64,000 nucleotides of DNA from Flavobacteriaceae bacterium MAR_2009_75 (GTDB lineage: Bacteria; Bacteroidota; Bacteroidia; Flavobacteriales; Flavobacteriaceae): the NCBI GenBank assembly GCA_002813285.1, contig PHTZ01000001.1:4153501-4217500 (forward strand), read 5' to 3'. A program made the translations under genes and the position numbers. The notes beneath the pieces were generated by a model. The model saw nothing but the letters and a program-made list of their open reading frames with translations. It searched no databases and was not told where the DNA came from. Positions 8,934-18,165 of this stretch are shown one piece after another (positions within the stretch are counted from its first letter, which is position 1; each line of letters starts with the position of its first letter).

Positions 8934-10217
8934 ATGACAAAATATTTCCCAACTCGACTATTAGTCTTGGCCAGTATTATTATCCTCTTGGCCAATTGTC
9001 AAGATAAGGAACAAATTCATCAATTAGTTCAGAATAGAACAGATGAAATTTTTGATAGTTTGGTGGCAGTAAGAAGAGATATTCACCAGCATCCCGAAAT
9101 GTTCTTTAAGGAGTTTAGAACCTCCAATCTGGTAGCTAAATATTTAGAATCTCTCGGTTTGGAAGTACACAGAAATATTGGAGGAACTGGAGTTGTGGCT
9201 ATATTACACGGCACTGAAGAAAGGAAAACCATCGCATGGAGAGCGGACATGGATGCAATCTCTTCCGAATTTCCAGACGTAGTGGAATTTGCCTCCAAAG
9301 TGGAAGGTGTTAGACACGGTTGCGGACATGATGTTCACACAACGATTGGATTGGGAATGGCAAATGTTCTAAGCAGTATTCGTCATCGGCTGAAAGGGAA
9401 CGTTGTTTTTATATTTCAACCCGCGGAAGAAACACCAGTTGTACGGGTCTTCAGTGGAGCACAAGCCATGATAGATGACGGGCTATTCAATATTGTAAAA
9501 CCTGATGAACTCTATGCTACACATATTTCAGATTTTCCCGTAGGTAAGGTATCCATGTATCCGGGAAGATTTTTTGCGTATCTCAAACCAATAATCATCA
9601 GGTTCAACTTGGATTCGGATCCTGAAGCCATCAAGAAGCGGATTGAAGATCAATTGATTAAGTTCAACTCCCCCTCCATTGATTTATGGGAAGCTATGGG
9701 TGATCCAAAAATCGGGATTTTTGGAGATAGCACACTGTTTGATGACTTTGTCTGTTCAAGGGTTTTCGAAGCGGAGAAAGATGAACAAGAATATATCATA
9801 TACGGTCAATTGGCCAGTTCGGACCCAGAGCAATTAATCGCAACATCAAAGCAAATAAAACAAGTCATCTCGAACATTTCTGACGCTTCAAATGCTTTGG
9901 AAATTGAATTCGGTGAAGATTATTATAACCACTATAATGACCCCAAATTATCAAATCTATCACGAGAATTTATAAGAAATCTTTATGGCGCAACTGCGAT
10001 TATGCGACCTCATGGACTAGTTCCTGGTTCAGGAGACGACTTCTCTCTACTACAGGAAAACATACCTGGAGGTTACTATTCCATAGGTGGTTCAAATGCT
10101 AAAAAAGGAATAATCAGTGCACCACATTCACCCAATTTTGCAGTTGATGAGTCCGCTATATCCTACGGGGTTTCCTATTTCTCTTCCTTAATCATCGAAA
10201 GACTTAATAGTGAATAA
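8934..10217 (+). CDS. M20D-family metallo-amidohydrolase (amino-acid amide or peptide hydrolase), lipoprotein
   Basis: ATG 8934 follows an in-frame TTG at 8931 and is the better start. A leader ending in LLANC marks a lipoprotein. Metal-site motifs of the M20D/hippurate-hydrolase group are present in order: DIHQHPE (near residue 48), ADMDA, GCGHDVHTT (His and Asp ligands), FQPAEE (catalytic Glu pair), GSGDDFS and APHSPNF near the C-terminus. These enzymes release acyl groups or amino acids from N-acyl amino acids or small peptides. It is the last gene inside the tRNA-bounded segment and has no close partner. Confidence 0.88.
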   Translation: MTKYFPTRLLVLASIIILLANCQDKEQIHQLVQNRTDEIFDSLVAVRRDIHQHPEMFFKEFRTSNLVAKYLESLGLEVHRNIGGTGVVAILHGTEERKTIAWRADMDAISSEFPDVVEFASKVEGVRHGCGHDVHTTIGLGMANVLSSIRHRLKGNVVFIFQPAEETPVVRVFSGAQAMIDDGLFNIVKPDELYATHISDFPVGKVSMYPGRFFAYLKPIIIRFNLDSDPEAIKKRIEDQLIKFNSPSIDLWEAMGDPKIGIFGDSTLFDDFVCSRVFEAEKDEQEYIIYGQLASSDPEQLIATSKQIKQVISNISDASNALEIEFGEDYYNHYNDPKLSNLSREFIRNLYGATAIMRPHGLVPGSGDDFSLLQENIPGGYYSIGGSNAKKGIISAPHSPNFAVDESAISYGVSYFSSLIIERLNSE

Positions 10218-10513
10218 AAACATCATCTAACAAAGCTATATAAAAATGCATTAAAGCCCATTTTACACTAAACGTTCATTTGATTTCCAACAGTCTCTTA
10301 AATCGAACGATTTTTGTGACTATAATTTATCTGAACGTTTGTCTTTTTGATTGTACTATACATAGTTTCATTGTCATATCGATTTTATCACTGTTTTTGC
10401 AAAAGTAAAATCACATAAGATTTACGTTCAATAAGTTACAACTGAGATTACGGAGTCAATAATGGGATTTTTACATCAAATAAAACATGTAGAACACTGT
10501 TAATAAATTTATT

Positions 10514-10544
10514 GAATGTAGCGTGGTATTCCTGTCATCCCGAC
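10514..10544 (+). repeat. tRNA-Pro-like relic: 5' and 3' ends with the middle missing
   Basis: GAATGTAGCG at 10514-10523 matches bases 3-12 of the tRNA gene (9 of 10), and 10530-10544 matches its last 14 bases plus one exactly. Only six bases lie between, so about 50 bp of the tRNA body is absent. It cannot fold as a tRNA. It is read as the distal attachment copy or as an internally deleted second tRNA gene. Confidence 0.55.
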
Positions 10545-10586
10545 GAACAGGGTATTAAGATTCGTTTTTAAATACGCAAATGAATG

Positions 10587-10620
10587 AAAACCAGTAAAAT
10601 ACATTTTTACTGGTTTTTTT
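10587..10620 (+). terminator. Strong Rho-independent terminator
   Basis: A perfect 13-bp stem (AAAACCAGTAAAA at 10587-10599, complement at 10605-10617) with a 5-nt loop runs into a seven-T tract at 10614-10620. No gene ends just before it on the plus strand. It lies 43 bp past the tRNA-like relic, so it may once have ended the tRNA-Pro transcript before the intervening segment arrived. Confidence 0.8.
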
Positions 10621-10776
10621 GTTTGCATTTGAAAGTGTATCTCTTAGTGTCCTATTTTTAGGTCATAAGTTTCTAGATTTATAGTTTACAGTCCGTATTT
10701 GATTTTCGAGGCGATTTGGTTTTTGTTTTATCTGACCTTCAAAGACATGGCCTATCACAAGGTCAACGACCTTTAA

Positions 10777-11019
10777 AAATTAGCCCTGGTACTGCCAAGA
10801 ATTAATGGGCCACGGAAAAATATTTCGGATGCATTATACAAGAAGTTTAATTCGGAAGATTACCACATCGCACAAATAAATTATTCTTCAATAGTTAAAT
10901 TCGAAAATTATCTCCGCACTTGCCCACCCTTACGTAAACCCCGGCTATTGAAGATTTATGAGCTAAGCACCTTGTTAAAAGGTAGCCTTTATTATGAGAA
11001 TTTTTATTGTGTGGATTAA
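10777..11019 (+). pseudogene. Start-less coding remnant of unknown family
   Basis: An 80-codon frame runs from just after a TAA at 10774-10776 to TAA 11017-11019, with no ATG in a useful place. Its composition looks coding (segments KKFNSEDYHIAQINYSS and KFENYLRTC), but no family was recognised. It follows the tRNA relic and could be debris of a larger mobile-element or accessory gene. The surrounding 10218-11207 region otherwise holds only the relic and the terminator. Confidence 0.3.
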
Positions 11020-11207
11020 GTTAAATATTGTGCCATTTGTAGCACTACAAAGCATTTGCTAATTGTATTTTTAGATATAATTAGAAAGAGTGTCCTTTTA
11101 TGATATAAATTTTCAAAATCACTTCTTTCTTTTTACACCCATCCCCAAAAAAGCTTATACCAAGACATTTAATCAACACCCCCTGGGTGCAGTAATACCC
11201 AAATGCT

Positions 11208-13553
11208 ATGGAAAACAAGGTCAATGTTACTTTTAAAGAATCAAATGGAAAAAAAAGAAATTCAGATACCAAGGTAGTTTCAGGTAGAACTAGTAAGAGC
11301 AGGGGCGCTATAAAACCACATGAGAGCAGAAAAGTAGTAGAGGTCGTGTGTATTTCTTCCTATCCACCTAGAGAATGTGGTATAGCGACTTTCTCCAAAG
11401 ATTTAAGACAGTCATTGCAGCAAGTGTTGAACGGAACGTTCAAGGTAACCGTATGCTCTTTAGAAAGTGGTGCCGATAAGTATTCATATTCAGATGAAGT
11501 CGCTTATTCATTGAATTCTGATAGAAGTGAAGATTTTGTAAAGGTAGCAACCGCCTTGAACAATAACCCGAACATTGCTTTGATCCTGATACAGCATGAA
11601 TTTGGGTTATTCGAAAATAGGGGAGATGAATTTATAAATTTTCTTCGCTTGTTAGAAAAACCAATAGTACTAACCTTTCATACCGTTTTACCTAATCCCG
11701 ATAATACGTTTAAAAAGCAAGTGCAACAGATTGTTGAGCATTGTTCTCGAATTATAGTGATGACTGAGAAATCGGCGGAAATATTGAAGAGAGATTATGC
11801 TTTAAATAAATCTACGATAAATATCATACCTCATGGTACACATTTAATTGACAATAAAAATAAAACAATTCTTAAGGAGACATATGGATTTAGTGGTAAG
11901 ACCATACTTTCTACATTCGGATTGCTGGGGCCAGGTAAAAGCATCGAAACTACATTACTTGCATTACCCGGTATTATTACAGAACACCCGGACGTTTTAT
12001 TTTTAATTATAGGAAAGACACATCCGGTCTTGGTCAAAAATTCAGGGGAAGATTATCGCATTTATTTAGAGGGCATTGTTGAAAAACTAGGTTTACAAAA
12101 TCATGTGAAGTTCGTCAATCGGTTTTTAGATACTAATCAATTACTTGACCATCTACAGTTTACCGATATTTATCTCTTTACCAGTAAAGATCCAAATCAG
12201 GCGGTAAGCGGCACCTTTGCTTATGCACTTAGTTGCGGATGCCCCATAATTTCAACGCCCATACCTCATGCCGTAGAAGTATTGAAGAATGGGGCGGGTG
12301 TAATTTTTGACTTTTCCGACTCTGGACAACTACGAAATCATGTTATAAATTTACTCAAAGATAAAGATAGCCTTCTGCGCATGAAACAGGCTGGTTTGCA
12401 CACCACTGCCTCGTCATCATGGCAGAACGTTGCTTTGGCCCATGCTGATTTTTTTCAAGAACTTGGTTCGCCCCAGATAAAACTAAAGTATAGAAAACCA
12501 CCTATTGATTTGACACATTTGAAGAAAATGACTACTGAGGTGGGCATCTTACAATTCTGTCAAATCAATCAACCGGACTACGAGTGGGGCTATACACTCG
12601 ATGATAATGCCCGAGCTTTAATTGCTTTTTGTCGTTACTATAAACTGACCAGAGACCATGATGCGCTGCAATATATTAGAAGATATTTCAATTTTGTAGA
12701 GCGATGTTTTCGCCCCAATGGCCAGTTTCTAAATTATGTGGATAAGTATTACCTGTTTACCGAGCAAAATAATGAAGTGAATTTAGAGGATGCCAATGGT
12801 AGAGCTATTTGGGCTTTAGGTAACTTACTTTCTGTCTCAAAACTATTTCCTGAAGAATATTCATTCATTCAGGATAAGGCTAAATTTCTTTTTAGGGAAA
12901 CCCTTTCAAATGCGGAAAAAATCACGTCACCACGTGCAATGGCTTTTGTAATTAAAGGTATTTCCTTTTATGCACTTGAATATGGTATAAAAGATGTTGA
13001 AAATTTAGTGCATGAGAAGGCGACATCATTGGTAAATCTGTACCATTCCTCTAAATCAGACGGTTGGAGGTGGTATGAAGATTATTTGACCTATGGTAAC
13101 GCTGTTATTCCACAAGCTCTACTAATGGCATCGATGATTACCGGTAAGTCGTCTTATAGAAATGTGGCCAAATCGACTTTCGATTTTCTATTGGATAAGA
13201 TTTACACTGAAGATTCAATAAGGGTGATTTCCAATAAGAGATGGTACAAAAAAGGGGAGACACTTAGTAAAGAATTTATAGGTGGAGAACAGCCAATTGA
13301 TGTCGCTTACACCATATTAGCACTAGAACTTTTTGAAATGGAATTTCCAGGAGAGGGATATGCAAATTTGCAGGAGGTAGCATTTAATTGGTTTCTCGGA
13401 AATAATCCCTTGAGGCAGAGTATTTATAACCACTCAACAGGTGGCTGTTTTGACGGTATCGAACGCACGAATGTCAGTTTAAACCAAGGGGCCGAGTCTA
13501 CAGTAAGTTATCTCTTGGCACGATTGACCTTTAAAGATAACCTCACGATATGA
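11208..13553 (+). CDS. GT4 glycosyltransferase fused to a C-terminal helical (alpha/alpha-barrel-like) domain
   Basis: After a basic, probably disordered N-terminus (residues 1-44), a GT-B glycosyltransferase domain runs to about residue 420: CISSYPPRECGIATFS (acceptor loop), LIQHEFG, IPHGT and TFGLLGPGKSIE (donor domain). The roughly 360 C-terminal residues form a helical domain with DDNARALIAFCRYY, DANGRAIWALG and WRWYEDYLTYGNA, reminiscent of alpha/alpha-barrel glycosidase folds. It overlaps the next GT gene by 4 bp and faces a GH130 gene. The combination fits synthesis of a mannose-containing oligosaccharide; donor and acceptor are inferred, not shown. Confidence 0.85.
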   Translation: MENKVNVTFKESNGKKRNSDTKVVSGRTSKSRGAIKPHESRKVVEVVCISSYPPRECGIATFSKDLRQSLQQVLNGTFKVTVCSLESGADKYSYSDEVAYSLNSDRSEDFVKVATALNNNPNIALILIQHEFGLFENRGDEFINFLRLLEKPIVLTFHTVLPNPDNTFKKQVQQIVEHCSRIIVMTEKSAEILKRDYALNKSTINIIPHGTHLIDNKNKTILKETYGFSGKTILSTFGLLGPGKSIETTLLALPGIITEHPDVLFLIIGKTHPVLVKNSGEDYRIYLEGIVEKLGLQNHVKFVNRFLDTNQLLDHLQFTDIYLFTSKDPNQAVSGTFAYALSCGCPIISTPIPHAVEVLKNGAGVIFDFSDSGQLRNHVINLLKDKDSLLRMKQAGLHTTASSSWQNVALAHADFFQELGSPQIKLKYRKPPIDLTHLKKMTTEVGILQFCQINQPDYEWGYTLDDNARALIAFCRYYKLTRDHDALQYIRRYFNFVERCFRPNGQFLNYVDKYYLFTEQNNEVNLEDANGRAIWALGNLLSVSKLFPEEYSFIQDKAKFLFRETLSNAEKITSPRAMAFVIKGISFYALEYGIKDVENLVHEKATSLVNLYHSSKSDGWRWYEDYLTYGNAVIPQALLMASMITGKSSYRNVAKSTFDFLLDKIYTEDSIRVISNKRWYKKGETLSKEFIGGEQPIDVAYTILALELFEMEFPGEGYANLQEVAFNWFLGNNPLRQSIYNHSTGGCFDGIERTNVSLNQGAESTVSYLLARLTFKDNLTI

Positions 13554-14560
13554 GGGTAGCTATGCTGGCGCCAATAGCTTGGCGTACGCCGCCAAGAAAT
13601 TATGGTCCTTGGGAGAAGGTGACATCTATACTAACTGAGAATTTGGTAAAAAGAGGTATTGATGTAACCCTTTTTGCTACGGGCGATTCGCTTACCTCGG
13701 CAAAGTTGCAATCTTCATGCCCAGAGCCCTACGAACAGAATAAAAACCTTGATGCAAAGGTCGAAGAATGTATGCATATCAGTCATTTGATGGAAAATGC
13801 GGATCAATTCGATATTGTGCATAACCAATTTGACTTTTTGCCCTTGACTTACTCTAGTCTCATAAAGCCCCCTATGGTGACCACAATACATGGTTTCTCA
13901 TCGAACAAGATTATTCCTGTTTACGAGAAGTATAATAATTCGACTTCTTATGTATCTATCTCAGATTCTGACAGGCATGACAGTATTCGATATATCGACA
14001 CAATTTATCACGGCATAGATGGCAATTCTTTTACTTTTAAGGAAATGAAAGAAGATTTTCTCTTGTTTTATGGACGAATTCATCGGGATAAGGGGGCGCA
14101 CACGGCTATTGAAATAGCTAAAAGAGTCGGAAAAACTCTGATCATAGCAGGTTTGGTTCAAGACGCAGAGTATTACGATAAGTGTATTGCTCCAGAAATA
14201 GATGGTGTACATATAAAATATGTAGGCAACCTGAGCCAGACTGAAGGCAATGACATTCTTGGTAAAGCGCTTGCTCTGTTACATCCCATTTATTTTGATG
14301 AACCCTTTGGTCTCAGTGTTGCCGAATCTTTAATGTGTGGTACTCCAGTAATTGCCTTCAATAGGGGCAGTATGCCTGAACTGATTGAGAATGGTCGCAC
14401 TGGTTTTTTGGTGAAATCTGTAGAGGAAGCGGTTCAAGCCATCTCTAAAATTAGCAGTATAGATAACAGGCTATGCCGTAGTGAGGCCTTGAAGAAATTC
14501 AGCATTGAAGTAATGGTGGATAAATACATAAATGTATACGAGCGAATTCTTGCTCGATGA
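13550..14560 (+). CDS. GT4 family glycosyltransferase
   Basis: The start overlaps the stop of the preceding gene (ATGA), so translation is probably coupled. The 336-residue GT-B protein opens with MLAPIAWRTPPRNYGPWE, a signature of bacterial GT4 enzymes near trehalose/mannosyl-transferase types. It has a donor-site segment FYGRIHRDKGAHTAIE and the E-x7-E motif in EPFGLSVAESLMCGTPV. No membrane segment is present, so it acts in the cytoplasm. It likely works with the upstream fused GT on one glycan, with the convergent GH130 enzyme degrading or remodelling it. Confidence 0.88.
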   Translation: MRVAMLAPIAWRTPPRNYGPWEKVTSILTENLVKRGIDVTLFATGDSLTSAKLQSSCPEPYEQNKNLDAKVEECMHISHLMENADQFDIVHNQFDFLPLTYSSLIKPPMVTTIHGFSSNKIIPVYEKYNNSTSYVSISDSDRHDSIRYIDTIYHGIDGNSFTFKEMKEDFLLFYGRIHRDKGAHTAIEIAKRVGKTLIIAGLVQDAEYYDKCIAPEIDGVHIKYVGNLSQTEGNDILGKALALLHPIYFDEPFGLSVAESLMCGTPVIAFNRGSMPELIENGRTGFLVKSVEEAVQAISKISSIDNRLCRSEALKKFSIEVMVDKYINVYERILAR

Positions 14561-14610
14561 AAATGGTACTTAGGTGTATTTTAGTAAGTTCAATTATGAC
14601 TCCATTGATA

Positions 14611-16068
14611 TTAGGCTTTTAAGGCACTAATTAACTCTTTCAAATTTACAGTAGCATAAGAAGATGAGTAATCTGAAACCGCATAGGGCAGAATGAGACT
14701 GTTATTGTGAATCATGGCGCCACAAGAATATACTACATTTGGCACATAACCTTCTCGTTCTTCTTCTAAAGGAGATAAAAGTGGCTGCGCCAATCTACCG
14801 ATTTGCTTAGTAGGATCTTCAAGATCGAATAAAGATGCGCCTATACAATAACGTCGCATGGGTCCGACACCATGGGTAATGATCAACCAACCGTGCTCTG
14901 TCCATAACGGTGAGCCACAATTGCCAATTTGCGTAAATTCCCAAGGATATTTTGGTTCTTGAATTTTAATAGGCTCGTTCCAGAGAGTTGCCCGATCTGA
15001 AAACATAATATAATTATTCACACCATCGACCCGTGCTAAAACTGCATATTTACCCTTAATCTTTCTTGGAAATAAGGCAAAATTTTTATTTTGAGCTGCC
15101 ATTCCGTGCATGGGCATAATTCGAAATGTTGTGAAATCTTCGGTGGAGAGCAATTTTGGAAGTATCGTATGCCCGTCATAGGCCGTATAGGTGGCGTAAA
15201 CTTTTTCTTTACCATCTTCATCGGTAAAGCGCACGAATCGAGCATCTTCGATACCTCTGCTTTCAGAAGGTGAAATTGGAAAAATAGCTCGTTCTGAAAT
15301 GTCGGAATCTACACTAAATTCGATATCATAATAGGAATCGACTAGCCATGTTATTTCTTCTAACGCGAGTCTTTTTTCATCGGTAATATCATCGGTAAGT
15401 ACCACATTTACGATGTTTTTTAGCTGATGATACTCAAAATGGTCAGGTAAATGATCCATTATGGTAGATGTATATTTTTTTGTAATATTCATCTCTTTCA
15501 TCTTTTGCATAAATCGATTTTTATCGTACGATTTCTTCTTTACGATTTTAGCTGCATCTATATGGTTTCTGACCTTTGCCATATGCAAATCGTCATTTTC
15601 GTCTAAAATACCCCTTCTGAACACAATTGAAGACAAATGACCTTCACCAGTGGCCCGAAATGATATAATGACACGCTTTTCGCCCTTTGCTAGAAATGAT
15701 TGGTCAAAATCTTCAATAATTGAAGGATTGAACATTGCTGCCGATTCTATCGAATATTCCATAGTAGAATAAGATCCAATCAACAATTTTTTGGCTTCCG
15801 TAAAATCAGAAATTTTAAGACCCATCTCTTTTACAAGGTCAGTGTGATTTTGAAAGTGGGTCAAGAAGATTTGCGAAATATTGCGATGTCGACCCGCAAA
15901 CTCTCGCAGGGTGTGATTCAATTCACGTTTGATTGTATGATTATCTAAAGATATTATCCGTTTTATCAAATCTGCCGTTCTCTTGTTGCCATTATTAAAA
16001 AAACGCGCGATTACCCGGCTAGAATCGGGAACGAATTTTAAATTCTTCCTTTGAACATTTACAAACAT
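14611..16068 (-). CDS. GH130 family enzyme (beta-mannoside phosphorylase or hydrolase)
   Basis: A helical N-terminal extension (about 150 residues) precedes a five-bladed propeller typical of GH130. Recognisable are SRGIEDARFVRF (catalytic Asp region), YTAYDG, GNCGSPLWTEHGWLIITHGVG and YCIGASLFDLEDP. GH130 enzymes are inverting and cleave beta-mannosidic bonds either with phosphate or water; which applies cannot be read here. No signal peptide, so cytoplasmic. It is convergent with the two GT4 genes, 50 bp apart. The long N-terminal extension suggests one of the uncharacterised subgroups. It probably recycles the glycan made by those GTs. Confidence 0.87.
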   Translation of the reverse strand: MFVNVQRKNLKFVPDSSRVIARFFNNGNKRTADLIKRIISLDNHTIKRELNHTLREFAGRHRNISQIFLTHFQNHTDLVKEMGLKISDFTEAKKLLIGSYSTMEYSIESAAMFNPSIIEDFDQSFLAKGEKRVIISFRATGEGHLSSIVFRRGILDENDDLHMAKVRNHIDAAKIVKKKSYDKNRFMQKMKEMNITKKYTSTIMDHLPDHFEYHQLKNIVNVVLTDDITDEKRLALEEITWLVDSYYDIEFSVDSDISERAIFPISPSESRGIEDARFVRFTDEDGKEKVYATYTAYDGHTILPKLLSTEDFTTFRIMPMHGMAAQNKNFALFPRKIKGKYAVLARVDGVNNYIMFSDRATLWNEPIKIQEPKYPWEFTQIGNCGSPLWTEHGWLIITHGVGPMRRYCIGASLFDLEDPTKQIGRLAQPLLSPLEEEREGYVPNVVYSCGAMIHNNSLILPYAVSDYSSSYATVNLKELISALKA

Positions 16069-16400
16069 TGAATAAATCGTTTAGATGAATAATTGTATAG
16101 GTCTAAATTAAAGCTTTCCTGTTTTCTCAAAGGGCTGTATTACGATTAATTATAATTATTAATAAGGGTAGGGTGCAACCGGTTAATTTACTTGAATAAG
16201 TAGTCGTGCCATTTTTGAATGTATCATGTACTCAGTTTGAAACCCGATTTCTTTGACCTGATTTCTTTTTAAGGGCTAGGTTGCTATTTGCTATAATACA
16301 TATCCTAATTAATAAATATCGAATCGGTCAACTTTGGATTTTTATGGATTAAATGGCAATTGGGAATCAGATTATTTTAGTTCCTATATTAATATTAGCA

Positions 16401-16862
16401 ATGATGGGAAGCAATAATAAAGAGTTGATAGGCATGCTGAAAGAAGTGTTGCAGTTAAATGTCGATTCTTATAAAGGTTATGATCAAGCTGCCGATACTG
16501 TTAAGAGTGAGAATTTAATTACCTATTTCAAATCGAAGGCCATAGACAGAAAAAATCATGTTCTTGAACTGGAAACTGTTCTCAAATTGGCTTTTGGAGA
16601 TTTAAATGAAGATTGGAGCCATAGAGTTTTGAACCGTACTTGGATGAATATGATGCACTTGACTTCTCCTCAAAGTGACAAGGCAATATTAGAAGAGAGC
16701 ATTCGCGGTGACAGGCAAGCGATTAAGGAATATGCCAAAATTCTTGAAAATATTAATTTACCAATTGGTGTTTCAACCGTAATACGTAATCAATTCGTTA
16801 ACATATCAACTGATCTCAATAAAATTAAGGGACTGGAAGACCAACCAGTGCCTAACCCGTAA
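16401..16862 (+). CDS. DUF2383/PA2169-type four-helix-bundle protein, copy 1
   Basis: The conserved part starts NNKELIGMLKEVLQLNVDSYKGYDQAA, so ATG 16401 is preferred; an ATG at 16353 would add a hydrophobic 16-residue extension unusual for the family. Ferritin-like helices with ILEESIRGDRQAIKEYAKIL are clear. The family is linked to stress and stationary phase, but its biochemical role is not established. A paralogue is at 36387-36842, and in both places a small protein of one new family follows in the same direction. A near-consensus -7 box (CAACTTTG, 16329-16336) lies upstream. Confidence 0.85.
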   Translation: MMGSNNKELIGMLKEVLQLNVDSYKGYDQAADTVKSENLITYFKSKAIDRKNHVLELETVLKLAFGDLNEDWSHRVLNRTWMNMMHLTSPQSDKAILEESIRGDRQAIKEYAKILENINLPIGVSTVIRNQFVNISTDLNKIKGLEDQPVPNP

Positions 16863-16901
16863 TATTCAATTTAAAATAAAACAACAATTTAAATCTTTAC
16901 T

Positions 16902-17048
16902 ATGAGCTTAATAAGAAAAATAGGTGGACTGTATCCAGAAGATACCGCCAAGCGAGCAAGTAACGTGTCAAAATCGTCCAAATCAGTAATGGCCAAGGTA
17001 GGAAGAATCTGGTCATTGAATAGAAAGATAATCAAAAACGTACCGTAG
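16902..17048 (+). CDS. Small basic protein (48 aa), new family next to DUF2383, copy 1
   Basis: ATG 16902 to TAG 17048, 39 bp after the DUF2383 gene. The encoded protein opens MSLIRKIGGLYPEDT and has VGRIWSL near the C-terminus. The second DUF2383 gene at 36 kb is followed by a 47-residue homologue sharing both segments, so conservation at two loci supports real coding. It is strongly basic, has no membrane helix or signal, and matches no family known to me. It is presumably co-expressed with DUF2383. Confidence 0.8.
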   Translation: MSLIRKIGGLYPEDTAKRASNVSKSSKSVMAKVGRIWSLNRKIIKNVP

Positions 17049-17324
17049 CGGTGCTTTAATATAAGGGTATTTTTACTTGCAGTATATTTCTATCTACTCG
17101 ACGGTCGAAATTGGTAATTGTAAGGTAAAAATGTAGAATTATTGGTAGTGACACAAGGTATTTAATTCTTTTTTCAGAACAGGATTAATAAGACATTGGG
17201 GGCATTTGAAACCTTCAATCTCATTTCTATTTAAAAATAGATGACATCTATGGTCGTATGAAAAAAAAGATGTGAACTGAATATCTAATAACTGTATTTA
17301 CTATCTTTAGTAAAAGTCATTAAT

Positions 17325-17771
17325 ATGGTTTTGTGGGCCATAATTGCTGCTTCTATAGTAGGCACCATCTATCTAACTATTTTAGATTTTGGGGTTGGTC
17401 AATTAACGGGAGAAAATTATTGTAGGGTTACCCTGCTTTGTAACTCGTTAAATAAATCGATTTCCAAAAACTGGAGCAAATTTGTGGGATGGGCATTGCA
17501 TATGTCAAAGGGGTTCTTAGTAACACTATTTATATATATAATGCTGAACAAATTTGGAAATGGGCTCATCATGTTGAACGGTATGGCACTTGGCTTCGTC
17601 ATTGGCACCGTTTCAACGGTATTTTGGGCTTTTTTTGTAGGCTCAAACAATAGTATTTCCTATCAGCTTCCAACGTTCTTTTTGGTTCAGCTGGTCTTCT
17701 CTTACACCAGCTTGGGTGTTATCGTTTCTGTCATTTTATCCTTTCTGCTTGGTACTGAACACCTATCCTAA
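17325..17771 (+). CDS. Uncharacterised four-helix membrane protein
   Basis: 148 residues with four likely membrane spans (about 1-24, 58-80, 84-108 and 115-143). The first connecting segment contains TLLCNSLNKSISKNWSKFVGW, and the later part has GMALGFVIGTVSTVFWAFFVG, Gly-rich like small transporters or stress membrane proteins. No family was recognised. It sits between the first DUF2383 pair and the YciE-like gene, so a role in stress is possible by context only. ATG 17325 is the first in frame after several stops. Confidence 0.7.
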   Translation: MVLWAIIAASIVGTIYLTILDFGVGQLTGENYCRVTLLCNSLNKSISKNWSKFVGWALHMSKGFLVTLFIYIMLNKFGNGLIMLNGMALGFVIGTVSTVFWAFFVGSNNSISYQLPTFFLVQLVFSYTSLGVIVSVILSFLLGTEHLS

Positions 17772-18165
17772 TGAAGAAAATTTTGGTTTGACCTAAACTG
17801 TGGTACAATAAAGAAACTATAGTCGATTTACATACCATTAGCAACTGTCTCTCTCTTAATCACAATATAATTTCAGTTGGTGCCACTTGACCAGCTTCCG
17901 TAGTCAAGCTATTCTATTTTTTATTTTTAAGATTTTTCTCCTTCCCAATATGCCTAGTTTATAAGGTAGTAGTGAGGCTCTTTAAAGTGAATTTTATTAA
18001 TTACCTATGTTGGCCAATAAATTGCTGCCCACATAGTTTATGGCTAGAATTGCTGTTTGATATTTGCAATATTTCAATAAGAATAATTAAACTCTCGAAT
18101 GCATCAATAGGTGGGGTTTTTATAAGGTACTTTCCATTAGAATTTAACCCTTAAAATTGAACACT
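17772..18165. other. Intergenic stretch, nothing recognised
   Basis: 394 bp, AT-rich. A short frame at 17972-18154 has no coding character. The last part presumably contains the promoter of the YciE-like gene, but no exact TAnnTTTG box was seen. Confidence 0.4.

Noticed and set aside
17972-18154. Short plus-strand frame of 60 codons
   Set aside because: Composition is not protein-like and it ends just before the YciE-like gene; probably leader sequence.
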